The translations under genes were made by a program, and so were the position numbers. A stretch of DNA of 20,839 nt from a virus: positions 1 to 20,839 of IMG/VR virus record IMGVR_UViG_3300032241_002371. The stretch is one strand, 5' to 3'. Each line of letters starts with the position of its first letter. The first letter of the stretch is position 1. This document shows, piece after piece, positions 1 to 7,394 of the stretch. A model generated the notes under the pieces. It was given only the letters and a program-made list of their open reading frames with translations, searched no databases and had not been told where the DNA came from.

Positions 1-651
1 ATAGGTGCCGGTAAAGATACCGCAGCAGACTATCTTGTTAATTATCATGGTTTTAGGCGAGATAGTTTTGCTAATACATTAAAAGATGCAATCTCATCTA
101 TTTTTGGTTGGGATAGGATCCTTTTAGAAGGACGCACAAAAGAAGCCCGTGAATGGAGAGAACAAGTTGATACTTGGTGGGCTGATCGATTAAGCATTCC
201 ACATCTTACTCCTCGATGGATTTTACAGTATTGGGGTACAGAAGTATGCCGACTTAATTTTCATGATGATATTTGGATTGCAAGCCTAGAAAATAAAATC
301 CGTAAAACTGGAGATAACATTGTTATTTCAGATGTTAGGTTTCCAAACGAGATTAAAGCTATTCACAATGCCGGCGGATTGGTTGTTAGAATAAAAAGAG
401 GTCCGGATCCAGAATGGTACACAGATGCAGAAGCAGCTAACTTAGGTCCAAAACACATCGGATGGGCGATCAGCAAAGAAAGACTAAAAAAATTAAATAT
501 TCATCCAAGTGAAACTAGTTGGATCGGTGGAGAAATCGATCATACAATTGTCAATGATTCTACTATTGATGATTTATTCAAACAAATTAAAAATTTGCTG
601 CCAGAAGAAGATTTAAGTACCGAAGTTAAAATTGCATTAGATTTAATCTAA
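1..651 (+). CDS. 1: Deoxynucleoside monophosphate kinase, T4 gp1-like (5' end missing)
   Basis: The reading frame is open from base 1 to the stop at 649-651, giving 216 residues with no start codon, so the N-terminus lies outside the window. The first residues, IGAGKDT, are the end of a P-loop of the T4 gp1 type (GxxGSGKDT). Further on come FRRDSFANTLKD, a WILQYWGTEVCR segment and ISDVRFPNE, all typical of phage dNMP kinases. The family phosphorylates dNMPs to dNDPs in the cytoplasm to feed phage DNA synthesis. T4 gp1 has about 241 residues, so roughly 10-20 residues are missing here. An ATG at 379 lies inside the conserved region and is not the real start. Family assignment is from motifs; substrate range cannot be read. 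Confidence 0.85.
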   Translation: MGAGKDTAADYLVNYHGFRRDSFANTLKDAISSIFGWDRILLEGRTKEAREWREQVDTWWADRLSIPHLTPRWILQYWGTEVCRLNFHDDIWIASLENKIRKTGDNIVISDVRFPNEIKAIHNAGGLVVRIKRGPDPEWYTDAEAANLGPKHIGWAISKERLKKLNIHPSETSWIGGEIDHTIVNDSTIDDLFKQIKNLLPEEDLSTEVKIALDLI

Positions 652-719
652 AAATCCAGATTGCCATTTGTTTCTAGCCTTTTAGATCTATATTTAACCT
701 GAATTTTTTATCATTTTGG

Positions 720-727
720 GCTAAATA
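720..727 (+). promoter_or_regulatory. Late promoter box upstream of tail sheath gene
   Basis: GCTAAATA resembles the T4 late promoter -10 box (TATAAATA), which is used by phage sigma factor gp55 with gp33 and the sliding clamp. Here a normal leader follows, with a strong AAGGAG ribosome binding site at 746-751 and the sheath ATG at 761. No terminator is visible between the kinase stop at 651 and this box. Confidence 0.55.
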
Positions 728-760
728 AAACAAAGTAGATCCCTTAAAGGAGTTAGACAA

Positions 761-3694
761 ATGGCAACAACATTACAATCACCTGGAGTATCAGTATCGG
801 TCATTGACGAGAGTTTTTATACTCCGGCCGCTGCAGGTACAGTCCCGATGATATTTGTAGCGACTGCACAGGATAAAATGAATGCTTCTGCATCTGGTAC
901 AGCGCAAGGAACAACTTTAGCTAAAGATGGAACAGTTTGGGTTATTACCAGTCAACGAGACTTAACCGACACCTTTGGCACACCTTATTTTGAAACTGAT
1001 GCAGAAGGTAACCCTGTAAACGGTGGAGAACTTAACGAATATGGTTTACAAGCCGCATATAGTGCTCTAGGGGTAAGCAGCCGAGCATATATCGTAAGAG
1101 CAAATGTAGATCTAGGCCAATTAAAACCTACAGCCACAGAACCAACCGGAACTCCTGTAAATGGAACAGAGTGGTTGGACACTATGGATTCGACTTTTGG
1201 TGTAAATGAATGGAATGCCACAACAAAAACTTTCACTGTTAAAACTCCTTTAGTAATTGACGCCAGTAATTTAACTACAGATTATGATAGTATGAACAGC
1301 AGCCCCAGTTCTGCATTTGGCACAGTCGGTTCATACTGTATGGTATTTTTAGGTGGTATAGGGCAACTATTTTATAAAAACAGCAGTGGTACATGGGTAT
1401 CTGTAGTTGATGGATTTGATAGTGGTAAAAAAGTTCGTTTAAGCCCTAACTATCAATATCCTGATTTCACTCCATCAGGCCTGAGCGCTATTAATGGTAG
1501 TATATGGATTAAAACTACGAGTCCTAGCCAAGGTTCTAATTGGGTGTTTAAGGTTTATAGTGCAACATCAAACCAATGGAATTTGGTTTCTGCTCCTTTA
1601 TACTACACAAGAGATGTTGCCATCGCCGCACTAGATTCTACAGGTGGTGGACAAAATATTCCTGTAGGTTCATTGTTTGTTCAATACGATGTTACACAAA
1701 CAAATAATGTTGTTTATCAACCTTTAATTCGTTACAGAAATAGTCCTACTTCGATCTCTGTGACAAGTTCCTCTGTTTTAAATTCTAACGCTGCATTCAC
1801 CATTTCTGAAACATTGGCAAATGGTGCTTATGGCTCTACTTATACAATTAATACCTATGCAAGCTCTTCAGTTCCGTTAGGTCAATTAATTGCTACAGCT
1901 ATTAATTCCACAGCAGGATTGCAGTTTACATCAGCAACATGGGATTCTGCTTTGAATAGATTAACAATAAGTCATAAATTAGGTGGTGAGATTAAATTTG
2001 TCGAATCTCAAGGTAATCCCTTAACAGTAACATTGGATATGTCACCGTCGACTGTGGCAAATTTCTATGCAGGCCCGGGATCAACATACCTTGCAAGTAA
2101 TTGGAAACCTTTAAATTATGAGGCATTGCCTACTACACCTACAGTTAATCCAAATGATGGGCAATTATGGTATGATAGTAGTTTAGATGTTGACATTATG
2201 TATAATAATGGAACACAGTGGGTAGGTTATCTAAACGCTTTCTCGTCGACTGATCCTGCAGGCCCAACAGTAAGCGCAAGTCAGCCTACAACTCAACAAG
2301 ATGGTTCAGACCTTGTAACTGGTGACATTTGGGTAAGCACAGCAGATCCTGAAAATTACGGATCTGAAATTTATGTCTATGATGGTACAAATTGGATTTT
2401 ACAAAATGTACAGGATCACGATAGTCCTAATGGATGGGTATTTCACGATGCTCGATGGGCTAACACAGGTACCAGTGAAGTTAGTACTTCCATAGCCGAC
2501 CTGTTAGCCAGTAATTATGTAGATCCTGATTGTGTAGATCCTGCATTATATCCACGAGGAACCAGATTATGGAACACCCGTCGTAGTGGAAATAATGTTA
2601 AAAAATACATGACAAATTATATAGATCTAAACAGTACCAATCCACGAGTTGGTAACGAAGCAATGACCGACTATGCACCCAATCGTTGGGTTACTGCAAG
2701 TCCCAACGATGCTAATGGTGTAGGACAATTCGGCCGCCATGCTCAACGTGCTGTTGTGGTCAAAGCACTAAAAGCTTTGGTGACAGATAGTACAAATATT
2801 AGAGATACAGATACTTTAGCATACAATCTAATTGTTTGCCCTGGTTATCCTGAGTTAATTCAAAATATGATTGAACTTAATACAGATATCGGTCAAACAG
2901 CATTTGTAATCGGTGATACACCATTTAGATTAGATCCGACTGGAACTGAATTAACAAATTATGGTTTAAATACTGCAGGTGTTGTTGATAATAATGACTA
3001 TGGTGCTGTTTCGTATGATACAAATATGGCAATGTTTTACCCAAGCGGTTATACCAATGATAACTTAGGTAATAGCATTGTTGTTCCTCCAAGTCATATG
3101 ATGATTAGAACTATTATTAACAGCGACAATAAGAGTTATCCTTGGTTCGCTCCTGCAGGTACACGCAGAGGAGTAGTTGATAATGTGACCAGTGTAGGTT
3201 ATGTAGTTCCAAATACAGGTGTGTTTAAAACCGTTAGCTTGTATCAAGGTCTGCGCGATGTTCTAGCCACACCTGGTGTAAGAATCAATCCAATCGCATC
3301 TTTACCAGGAATTGGTATTGTTAACATGGGACAATACACAAGAGTTCCTTCGAGTTATGCTAGTGCATTAGATAGAATAAATGTTAGTCGTTTAGTGGCA
3401 TACATTCGTAGACAATTGAACATTCTAGCAAAACCTTTCTTATTCGAACCTAATGATAGTCAAACTCGTACTGAGGTAAAAGCAGCGGTCGACGCGTTAT
3501 TAGCAGAATTAGTTAGCCAACGAGCACTTTACGATTTTTTGACTGTATGTGATTCTTCAAATAATACTCCTGCAAGAATAGATCGTAGTGAATTATGGGT
3601 TGATATAGCAATCGAACCTGTTAAGGCCGTAGAGTTCATCTATATTCCTGTAAGAATTCTTAATACCGGTGCTATCAAAGCACTTAACAAATAA
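761..3694 (+). CDS. 18: Tail sheath protein, T4 gp18-like, enlarged
   Basis: Major contractile sheath subunit; it polymerises around the tail tube and contracts on infection. The N-terminus (MATTLQSPGVSVSVIDES) is the usual sheath opening, in which the chain enters with a 'SPGV' strand. The C-terminal third (about residues 600-977) carries the conserved sheath core: YPELIQNMIELNTDIGQTAFVIGD, then WFAPAGTRRGVV and SLPGIGIVNMGQYTR, and finally a helix-rich end with VSRLVAYIRRQL and VDIAIEPVKAVEFIYI. At 977 residues it is much longer than T4 gp18 (659). The extra length sits at about residues 130-560 and contains several related W-rich modules. The start is fixed by AAGGAG at 746-751. The gene is followed 10 bases later by the tail tube gene, the normal T4 order. 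Confidence 0.93.
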   Translation: MATTLQSPGVSVSVIDESFYTPAAAGTVPMIFVATAQDKMNASASGTAQGTTLAKDGTVWVITSQRDLTDTFGTPYFETDAEGNPVNGGELNEYGLQAAYSALGVSSRAYIVRANVDLGQLKPTATEPTGTPVNGTEWLDTMDSTFGVNEWNATTKTFTVKTPLVIDASNLTTDYDSMNSSPSSAFGTVGSYCMVFLGGIGQLFYKNSSGTWVSVVDGFDSGKKVRLSPNYQYPDFTPSGLSAINGSIWIKTTSPSQGSNWVFKVYSATSNQWNLVSAPLYYTRDVAIAALDSTGGGQNIPVGSLFVQYDVTQTNNVVYQPLIRYRNSPTSISVTSSSVLNSNAAFTISETLANGAYGSTYTINTYASSSVPLGQLIATAINSTAGLQFTSATWDSALNRLTISHKLGGEIKFVESQGNPLTVTLDMSPSTVANFYAGPGSTYLASNWKPLNYEALPTTPTVNPNDGQLWYDSSLDVDIMYNNGTQWVGYLNAFSSTDPAGPTVSASQPTTQQDGSDLVTGDIWVSTADPENYGSEIYVYDGTNWILQNVQDHDSPNGWVFHDARWANTGTSEVSTSIADLLASNYVDPDCVDPALYPRGTRLWNTRRSGNNVKKYMTNYIDLNSTNPRVGNEAMTDYAPNRWVTASPNDANGVGQFGRHAQRAVVVKALKALVTDSTNIRDTDTLAYNLIVCPGYPELIQNMIELNTDIGQTAFVIGDTPFRLDPTGTELTNYGLNTAGVVDNNDYGAVSYDTNMAMFYPSGYTNDNLGNSIVVPPSHMMIRTIINSDNKSYPWFAPAGTRRGVVDNVTSVGYVVPNTGVFKTVSLYQGLRDVLATPGVRINPIASLPGIGIVNMGQYTRVPSSYASALDRINVSRLVAYIRRQLNILAKPFLFEPNDSQTRTEVKAAVDALLAELVSQRALYDFLTVCDSSNNTPARIDRSELWVDIAIEPVKAVEFIYIPVRILNTGAIKALNK

Positions 3695-3704
3695 GGAGCA
3701 GTAA

Positions 3705-4343
3705 ATGCCAATTGCAAGTTTAAATAGATTTTCGGTACCATTAGATACAGATCAGAGCGCAAGTAATCAAGGTCTGTTAATGCCAAAATTACCATTTCGG
3801 TTTAGAGTAATTTTGGTTGATTTTGGCGTCGGTGGTGCTCCAGTTACAGAATTAACCAAACAGGTGATCAGCGTTGATCGTCCTAAACCAACTTTCGACG
3901 AAATTAAACTAGATGTTTATAATAGTGTAGTTAAAATTGCAGGTAAACCAAAATGGGATGATATTAAATTATCATTGCGTGATGATATGACCAATGCTGT
4001 TACCAGTAAGGTTGGGGAACAGATGCAAAAACAATTTGATTTCTTTGAACAATCCAGTGCAGCATCCGGACTTGACTATAAATTTACAACTTACATTGAA
4101 TTACTAGATGGCGGCAATGGCGCATATACACCTACAGTACTAGAGACATTTGAAATTCAAGGCTGTTGGATTAAAAACGTTACTTATGATGGCGGTGATT
4201 ATACTAAATCTACAGAAGCAATGAAAATGGAATTATCAATTTGTTACGATAATGCAGTTCAAACAGCAGGAATTAATGGTGAATTATTAGGACTAGGTGC
4301 CCCGGTTGGTAGAACATTAGGTACCACAGCAATAGGAAGTTAA
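3705..4343 (+). CDS. 19: Tail tube protein, T4 gp19-like
   Basis: Subunit of the inner tail tube through which DNA passes. Evidence is its position directly after the sheath gene and the tube-family pattern: an N-terminal strand region (LPFRFRVILVDFG), a VISVDRPKPTFDEIKLDVYNSV segment, a KWDDIKLSLRDD strand-turn typical of gp19 proteins, and a later FEIQGCWIKNVTYDGGDYTKS segment with strands before the C-terminus. It has 212 residues against 163 in T4, the excess being mainly a C-terminal tail and a central loop. AAGGAGCAG just ahead of the ATG supports the start. No promoter is visible in the 10-base gap, so it is probably co-transcribed with the sheath. A terminator follows at 4358. Confidence 0.9.
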   Translation: MPIASLNRFSVPLDTDQSASNQGLLMPKLPFRFRVILVDFGVGGAPVTELTKQVISVDRPKPTFDEIKLDVYNSVVKIAGKPKWDDIKLSLRDDMTNAVTSKVGEQMQKQFDFFEQSSAASGLDYKFTTYIELLDGGNGAYTPTVLETFEIQGCWIKNVTYDGGDYTKSTEAMKMELSICYDNAVQTAGINGELLGLGAPVGRTLGTTAIGS

Positions 4344-4357
4344 ATTCGTGACCCAGT

Positions 4358-4385
4358 AAAAACCCGGTTGAAACCGGGTTTTTTT
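4358..4385 (+). terminator. Rho-independent terminator after tail tube gene
   Basis: AAAAACCCGG at 4358-4367 pairs with CCGGGTTTTT at 4374-4383 around the loop TTGAAA, followed by a T run. It ends the sheath-tube transcript. A late promoter box begins four bases downstream. Confidence 0.9.
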
Positions 4386-4388
4386 ATG

Positions 4389-4396
4389 GCTAAATA
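4389..4396 (+). promoter_or_regulatory. Late promoter box with almost no leader before the ATG
   Basis: GCTAAATA ends six bases before the ATG at 4403, and no Shine-Dalgarno sequence lies between. With T4 late spacing (the box covers about -13 to -6) the transcript would start at about 4402, giving a leaderless mRNA. Confidence 0.5.
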
Positions 4397-4402
4397 AATG
4401 TT

Positions 4403-5470
4403 ATGAGCGATCCTTTTTTTAAATTTTTAAGTGGAACATCTGTTAACGGTGACCGACTTTTTTATAAAAGTTATTCCCACGCCACACAATTATACCTTAA
4501 TGATAAATTAGGTTTAACACCTAAGTTAGGTTTCCTATATTTTGTATCTTTTGAATTTAATCCATATGCTCCAGTGCCCTTAAGCCAAGATAAAGATCAA
4601 CAATATGATATAGGTATGTTAGTGAAAAATATTACTCTACCTAGATTTAAGGTAGCAACAGAAACAATAAATCAATACAACAGAAAAACAAATATTCAAA
4701 CTAAAATAACCTACGACCCCATTGATATAGAATTTCATGATGATAATTTAGAATCGACTAACTTACTCTGGCAAAATTATTTTAATTATTATTACTCAGA
4801 TTCTATAAATCATCCCAATGGAGAAATTGGCAAAGAATTTTCGTATGATACAAAATATGATATCAACGATTATCAATATGGATACAATATACAAAGTCAA
4901 GCACCATTTTTAAATGCTATTAACATATTTGTTTTACATCAAGGAAAATTTTCCCAATACACAATAGGAAATCCTATAATAAGTTCATGGAATTATGATA
5001 AGGTTGATCAATCCGAATACACGAAAATACTAGGCAATAAAATGTCTGTGGTGTATGACACTGTTTCATACTATCAAGGATCTATTCAAGAAAGTGATAA
5101 AGCATCTCAATATGAGGCTAGATATTATGACAATTCACCGGCCGGTATAGATTATTCTAATAGTAATGGACCAATAGTAGGACAACAATCAAATAATAGT
5201 CTTGCCACCGCTCAACAAACTACAACACCCGAAAGTCCGCTATCGCTGAGCGAAAAAGAAAAATATCTTTCTTCCTTGCCCACAGGCCAAACTTTAGCAA
5301 ATTCTACTACACTACAACCTTTTCCTATAGGGTATGGCACATGGTCTTTAGGTCAAACAGCCGCACCGGGTGTAAATGTAACAGGAATTGATTTATGGTA
5401 CGGTGCAGGTGGACTGCATGGAAAAGCAACTATTAATGCAGGACCTATAAGTCTAGCCGTTAAAAAATAA
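4403..5470 (+). CDS. Tail tube/baseplate-tube-like structural protein
   Basis: A 355-residue protein not identified with certainty. Its central part resembles tail-tube-fold proteins: a MLVKNITLPRFKVATETINQ strand pair, a hairpin ending TKITYDPIDIEFHDD, then a helix (NLLWQNYFNYYY), and further on a strand stretch with NIFVLHQGKF and KMSVVYDTVSYYQGSI. The same order (interface strand, long hairpin, conserved D-rich turn, helix, final strands) occurs in T4 gp19 and in the tube initiator gp54. After about residue 240 it has a low-complexity S/Q/T-rich linker and a G/A-rich tail. Its place after gp19 fits a minor tube, tube-cap or baseplate hub role. The role is inferred; gp54-like is only one option. 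Confidence 0.5.
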   Translation: MSDPFFKFLSGTSVNGDRLFYKSYSHATQLYLNDKLGLTPKLGFLYFVSFEFNPYAPVPLSQDKDQQYDIGMLVKNITLPRFKVATETINQYNRKTNIQTKITYDPIDIEFHDDNLESTNLLWQNYFNYYYSDSINHPNGEIGKEFSYDTKYDINDYQYGYNIQSQAPFLNAINIFVLHQGKFSQYTIGNPIISSWNYDKVDQSEYTKILGNKMSVVYDTVSYYQGSIQESDKASQYEARYYDNSPAGIDYSNSNGPIVGQQSNNSLATAQQTTTPESPLSLSEKEKYLSSLPTGQTLANSTTLQPFPIGYGTWSLGQTAAPGVNVTGIDLWYGAGGLHGKATINAGPISLAVKK

Positions 5471-5471
5471 T

Positions 5472-5831
5472 ATGTACAACAATTTACCATATACAACACC
5501 GCCCAGCGCCGCGGATCAAGCATACAATAATCAATTTAACATACCTTTTGGTTTAGATTCTAATGTGTTCGCACTGATGAAAGGTTTTTTCGAAAGTCGT
5601 AGTTTTGATAGTGTGGCAGCTGAAGTATTGGCCGTCACTTTTATGCAGCAAGCAGCAGCAGACAACTACAATCCCATGGAAGTATTGACACAATTAAAAG
5701 GTGTTGACAGTGTAAAATTGAATGCCATTGCTATTGAATTAATTAACTATAACAGATACAAAACAAGTTACCTAGGAACTAACAGAGGGCTTAATACTTT
5801 TCAACCAGTGAGTAGAAATGTTTTACCATGA
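5472..5831 (+). CDS. Conserved-looking hypothetical protein in the tail/head gene block
   Basis: A protein of 119 residues that I do not recognise. The N-terminal 25 residues are N/P/Y-rich and probably extended. The middle (about 35-100) looks helical, with a segment centred on SVAAEVLAVTFMQQAAADNYNPMEVLTQLKG. There is no signal peptide or membrane segment. It starts one base after the stop of the preceding gene, and its stop overlaps the next ATG (ATGA at 5828-5831), so it is translationally coupled to the gp4 gene. Its context suggests a small virion or assembly protein, which is inference only. Confidence 0.65.
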   Translation: MYNNLPYTTPPSAADQAYNNQFNIPFGLDSNVFALMKGFFESRSFDSVAAEVLAVTFMQQAAADNYNPMEVLTQLKGVDSVKLNAIAIELINYNRYKTSYLGTNRGLNTFQPVSRNVLP

Positions 5832-6274
5832 GTCTTAAATTTTCTAAAGGTATATATAAGATAAAAAATGTTGAAAAATATGTAGGTTCAAAAAGTCCTG
5901 TATATCGTAGTGGTTGGGAACAGACATTTATGATGTTCTGTGACAACAATCCTGCTATATTGGAATGGGCCAGCGAACCTATTAAAATACCTTATAGAGA
6001 TCCTCTCACAGGAAAACAAACAGTTTATGTTCCTGACTTTCTAATAAAATATGTAGATCGTAATCAAAAGATGCATGTCGAGGTAATTGAAATAAAACCC
6101 GAAAATCAACAGATATTAGAAAAGGTTGGTAAAAATCCTTACAATCAAGCTCAGTTTGTAAAAAATATGGCCAAATGGGATGCAGCAAATAAATTCTGTA
6201 AACAGCGAGGAATTTTATTTAGAATTATCAACGAGCATAATTTGTATCATCAGGGCAATAAAAAAAATAAATAA
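5828..6274 (+). CDS. 4: Head completion nuclease, T4 gp4-like
   Basis: Close in length (148 against about 150 residues) and pattern to T4 gp4, which finishes the filled head before tail attachment. Visible signatures are KNVEKYVGSKSPVYRSGWE near residues 13-31, NPAILEWASEPIKIPY at 41-56, YVPDF at 67-71 and EVIEIKP at 85-91. E31, D70, E88 and K90 form a PD-(D/E)XK (TnsA-like) nuclease site. The C-terminal part has a helix (QFVKNMAKWDAANKFCKQRG) and a final strand. The start overlaps the previous stop (ATGA). Family assignment is firm from the motif set; nuclease activity is inferred from the intact catalytic residues. Confidence 0.9.
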   Translation: MSLKFSKGIYKIKNVEKYVGSKSPVYRSGWEQTFMMFCDNNPAILEWASEPIKIPYRDPLTGKQTVYVPDFLIKYVDRNQKMHVEVIEIKPENQQILEKVGKNPYNQAQFVKNMAKWDAANKFCKQRGILFRIINEHNLYHQGNKKNK

Positions 6275-6298
6275 AAAACTACAAATTTCCTGAATATT

Positions 6299-6312
6299 GG
6301 AGAAGTAAAATT
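6299..6312 (+). promoter_or_regulatory. Ribosome binding site that favours an ATT start for the terminase small subunit
   Basis: GGAGAAG at 6299-6305 is followed by an in-frame ATT at 6310 at ideal spacing. The next recognised start codon, TTG at 6322, would sit 16-19 bases from the site, which is too far. No ATG or GTG lies in frame nearby. The choice of ATT is inferred. Confidence 0.5.
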
Positions 6313-6792
6313 ACAAAAAAATTGGAAACATTATTTAATCTCCCTACAGATGAACCTGTAGTTACACCAGTACCAGATGGTGAATCCGAGCCATTGTCAG
6401 TAATAAATTTAGAAGAAAAATTAGAAGAATTTGATAAAATTGCTGCCGCATTACCAAGAGTTAAAGGACTTGGTGATATGGCTGACAGCGAATTGGACGC
6501 ATTAGCAAACAAGGCAGAACAAGCATACGATGATTTAATGGATCTGGGAATGAATGTTGATGCAAGATATGGAGCTAGAATGTTCGAAGTGGCAGCTCAG
6601 ATGATGAATGCTGCAATTCTTGCTAAAACAAATAAGATAGATAAAAAATTAAAAATGGTAGATTTGCAATTGAAGAAATTAGCAATTGAGAAAAAATCAA
6701 ATAAAAATGAAGAAGCTCCTATCGAAGGGGAAGGTTATATCATCACAGATCGCAATAGCATCTTGGAAAAACTTAAGAAATTGAATAAATAA
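6310..6792 (+). CDS. 16: Terminase small subunit, T4 gp16-like
   Basis: Regulatory subunit of the DNA packaging motor; it forms rings that bind DNA and stimulate the gp17 ATPase. Assignment rests on length (about 156-160 residues against 164 in T4), an acidic N-terminus followed by a helical middle, and a segment resembling the gp16 core: VDARYGARMFEVAAQMMNAA followed by a Lys-rich coiled helix at about residues 80-120, matching T4's SPRHMEVFATLMGQM-type helix pair. The C-terminal tail is short and charged and ends in ILEKLKKLNK. It lies two genes upstream of gp17, whereas in T4 the two genes adjoin. The start is uncertain: ATT at 6310 has a good ribosome site, while TTG at 6322 is the first conventional codon. 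Confidence 0.7.
   Translation: MTKKLETLFNLPTDEPVVTPVPDGESEPLSVINLEEKLEEFDKIAAALPRVKGLGDMADSELDALANKAEQAYDDLMDLGMNVDARYGARMFEVAAQMMNAAILAKTNKIDKKLKMVDLQLKKLAIEKKSNKNEEAPIEGEGYIITDRNSILEKLKKLNK
6784..6791 (+). promoter_or_regulatory. Late promoter box overlapping the gp16 stop codon
   Basis: AATAAATA lies across the last codons of the terminase small subunit gene and ends seven bases before the ATG at 6799. No Shine-Dalgarno sequence intervenes. It has the same layout as the boxes before 4403, 8720 and 10318. Confidence 0.4.
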
Positions 6793-6798
6793 TATATC

Positions 6799-7392
6799 AT
6801 GAAAAACTTTAAAGAATATCTTTCAGAAAGTATTACAGCTCGTAAACATGAATTTCGTGTTAAGGTCGCTGGTGATTTCACCACCGAGCAAGAAAATAAA
6901 TTAAAGAGTATGCTTGATAGATATCAGGTAAGTGCCTTCAAAAAAGTAGGAACTACACCTATTCAAGCATTTCCTTTAGATTTTCCTCAAGTTCGTAATT
7001 GCGATGTAAAAATTTATGAGGTAACAGTAGATTATCCTACTACACAGCAAGAACTTACAGAATATCTCACATCTGGTTTACAAGTTAGCAAACAAAGATT
7101 AGTAGTTCGCCGTCCCGGAGAACCCAGTGAAGAATATCAACATGTGGACGAAGAGCGAGAAGGTGCTTTATTAGATGATCCGGATTACAAAGAAGCTGGC
7201 AAGCCTAATTTTGATGATTACTATGGCAACAAATATAACAGTGGATTTGTAAAAGAATTAAATGACATATTAAAGCTAGAACGAAAAGCCAGAGGCGAAC
7301 AGATCCCCACTGAGGGTGCGGCCAAATTTAATACAGATGCTGACCCCAATGTTACAAGTCCTGTTAAACAGGCCGAAGACCCAAGGAAATAA
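6799..7392 (+). CDS. Hypothetical protein between terminase genes
   Basis: 197 residues, function not recognised. It opens with MKNFKEYLSES, an amphipathic helix ending in L-x-E. This resembles the N-termini of T4-type prohead proteins trimmed by the gp21 protease, which cuts after Glu, but that link is inferred. Residues 15-100 look like a compact alpha/beta domain (HEFRVKVAGDFTTEQENKLKSML, then VKIYEVTVDYPTTQQELTEYL and QRLVVRRPGE), possibly a two-strand, one-helix repeat. Residues 110-197 are charged and probably disordered. It sits between gp16 and gp17 with the 419-residue protein, so a head, scaffold or packaging role is possible. Confidence 0.7.
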   Translation: MKNFKEYLSESITARKHEFRVKVAGDFTTEQENKLKSMLDRYQVSAFKKVGTTPIQAFPLDFPQVRNCDVKIYEVTVDYPTTQQELTEYLTSGLQVSKQRLVVRRPGEPSEEYQHVDEEREGALLDDPDYKEAGKPNFDDYYGNKYNSGFVKELNDILKLERKARGEQIPTEGAAKFNTDADPNVTSPVKQAEDPRK

Positions 7393-7394
7393 TT

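Noticed and set aside
640-675. Possible terminator after the dNMP kinase gene
   Set aside because: Only a five-base imperfect pairing (AATCT/AGATT) with no T tract could be found.
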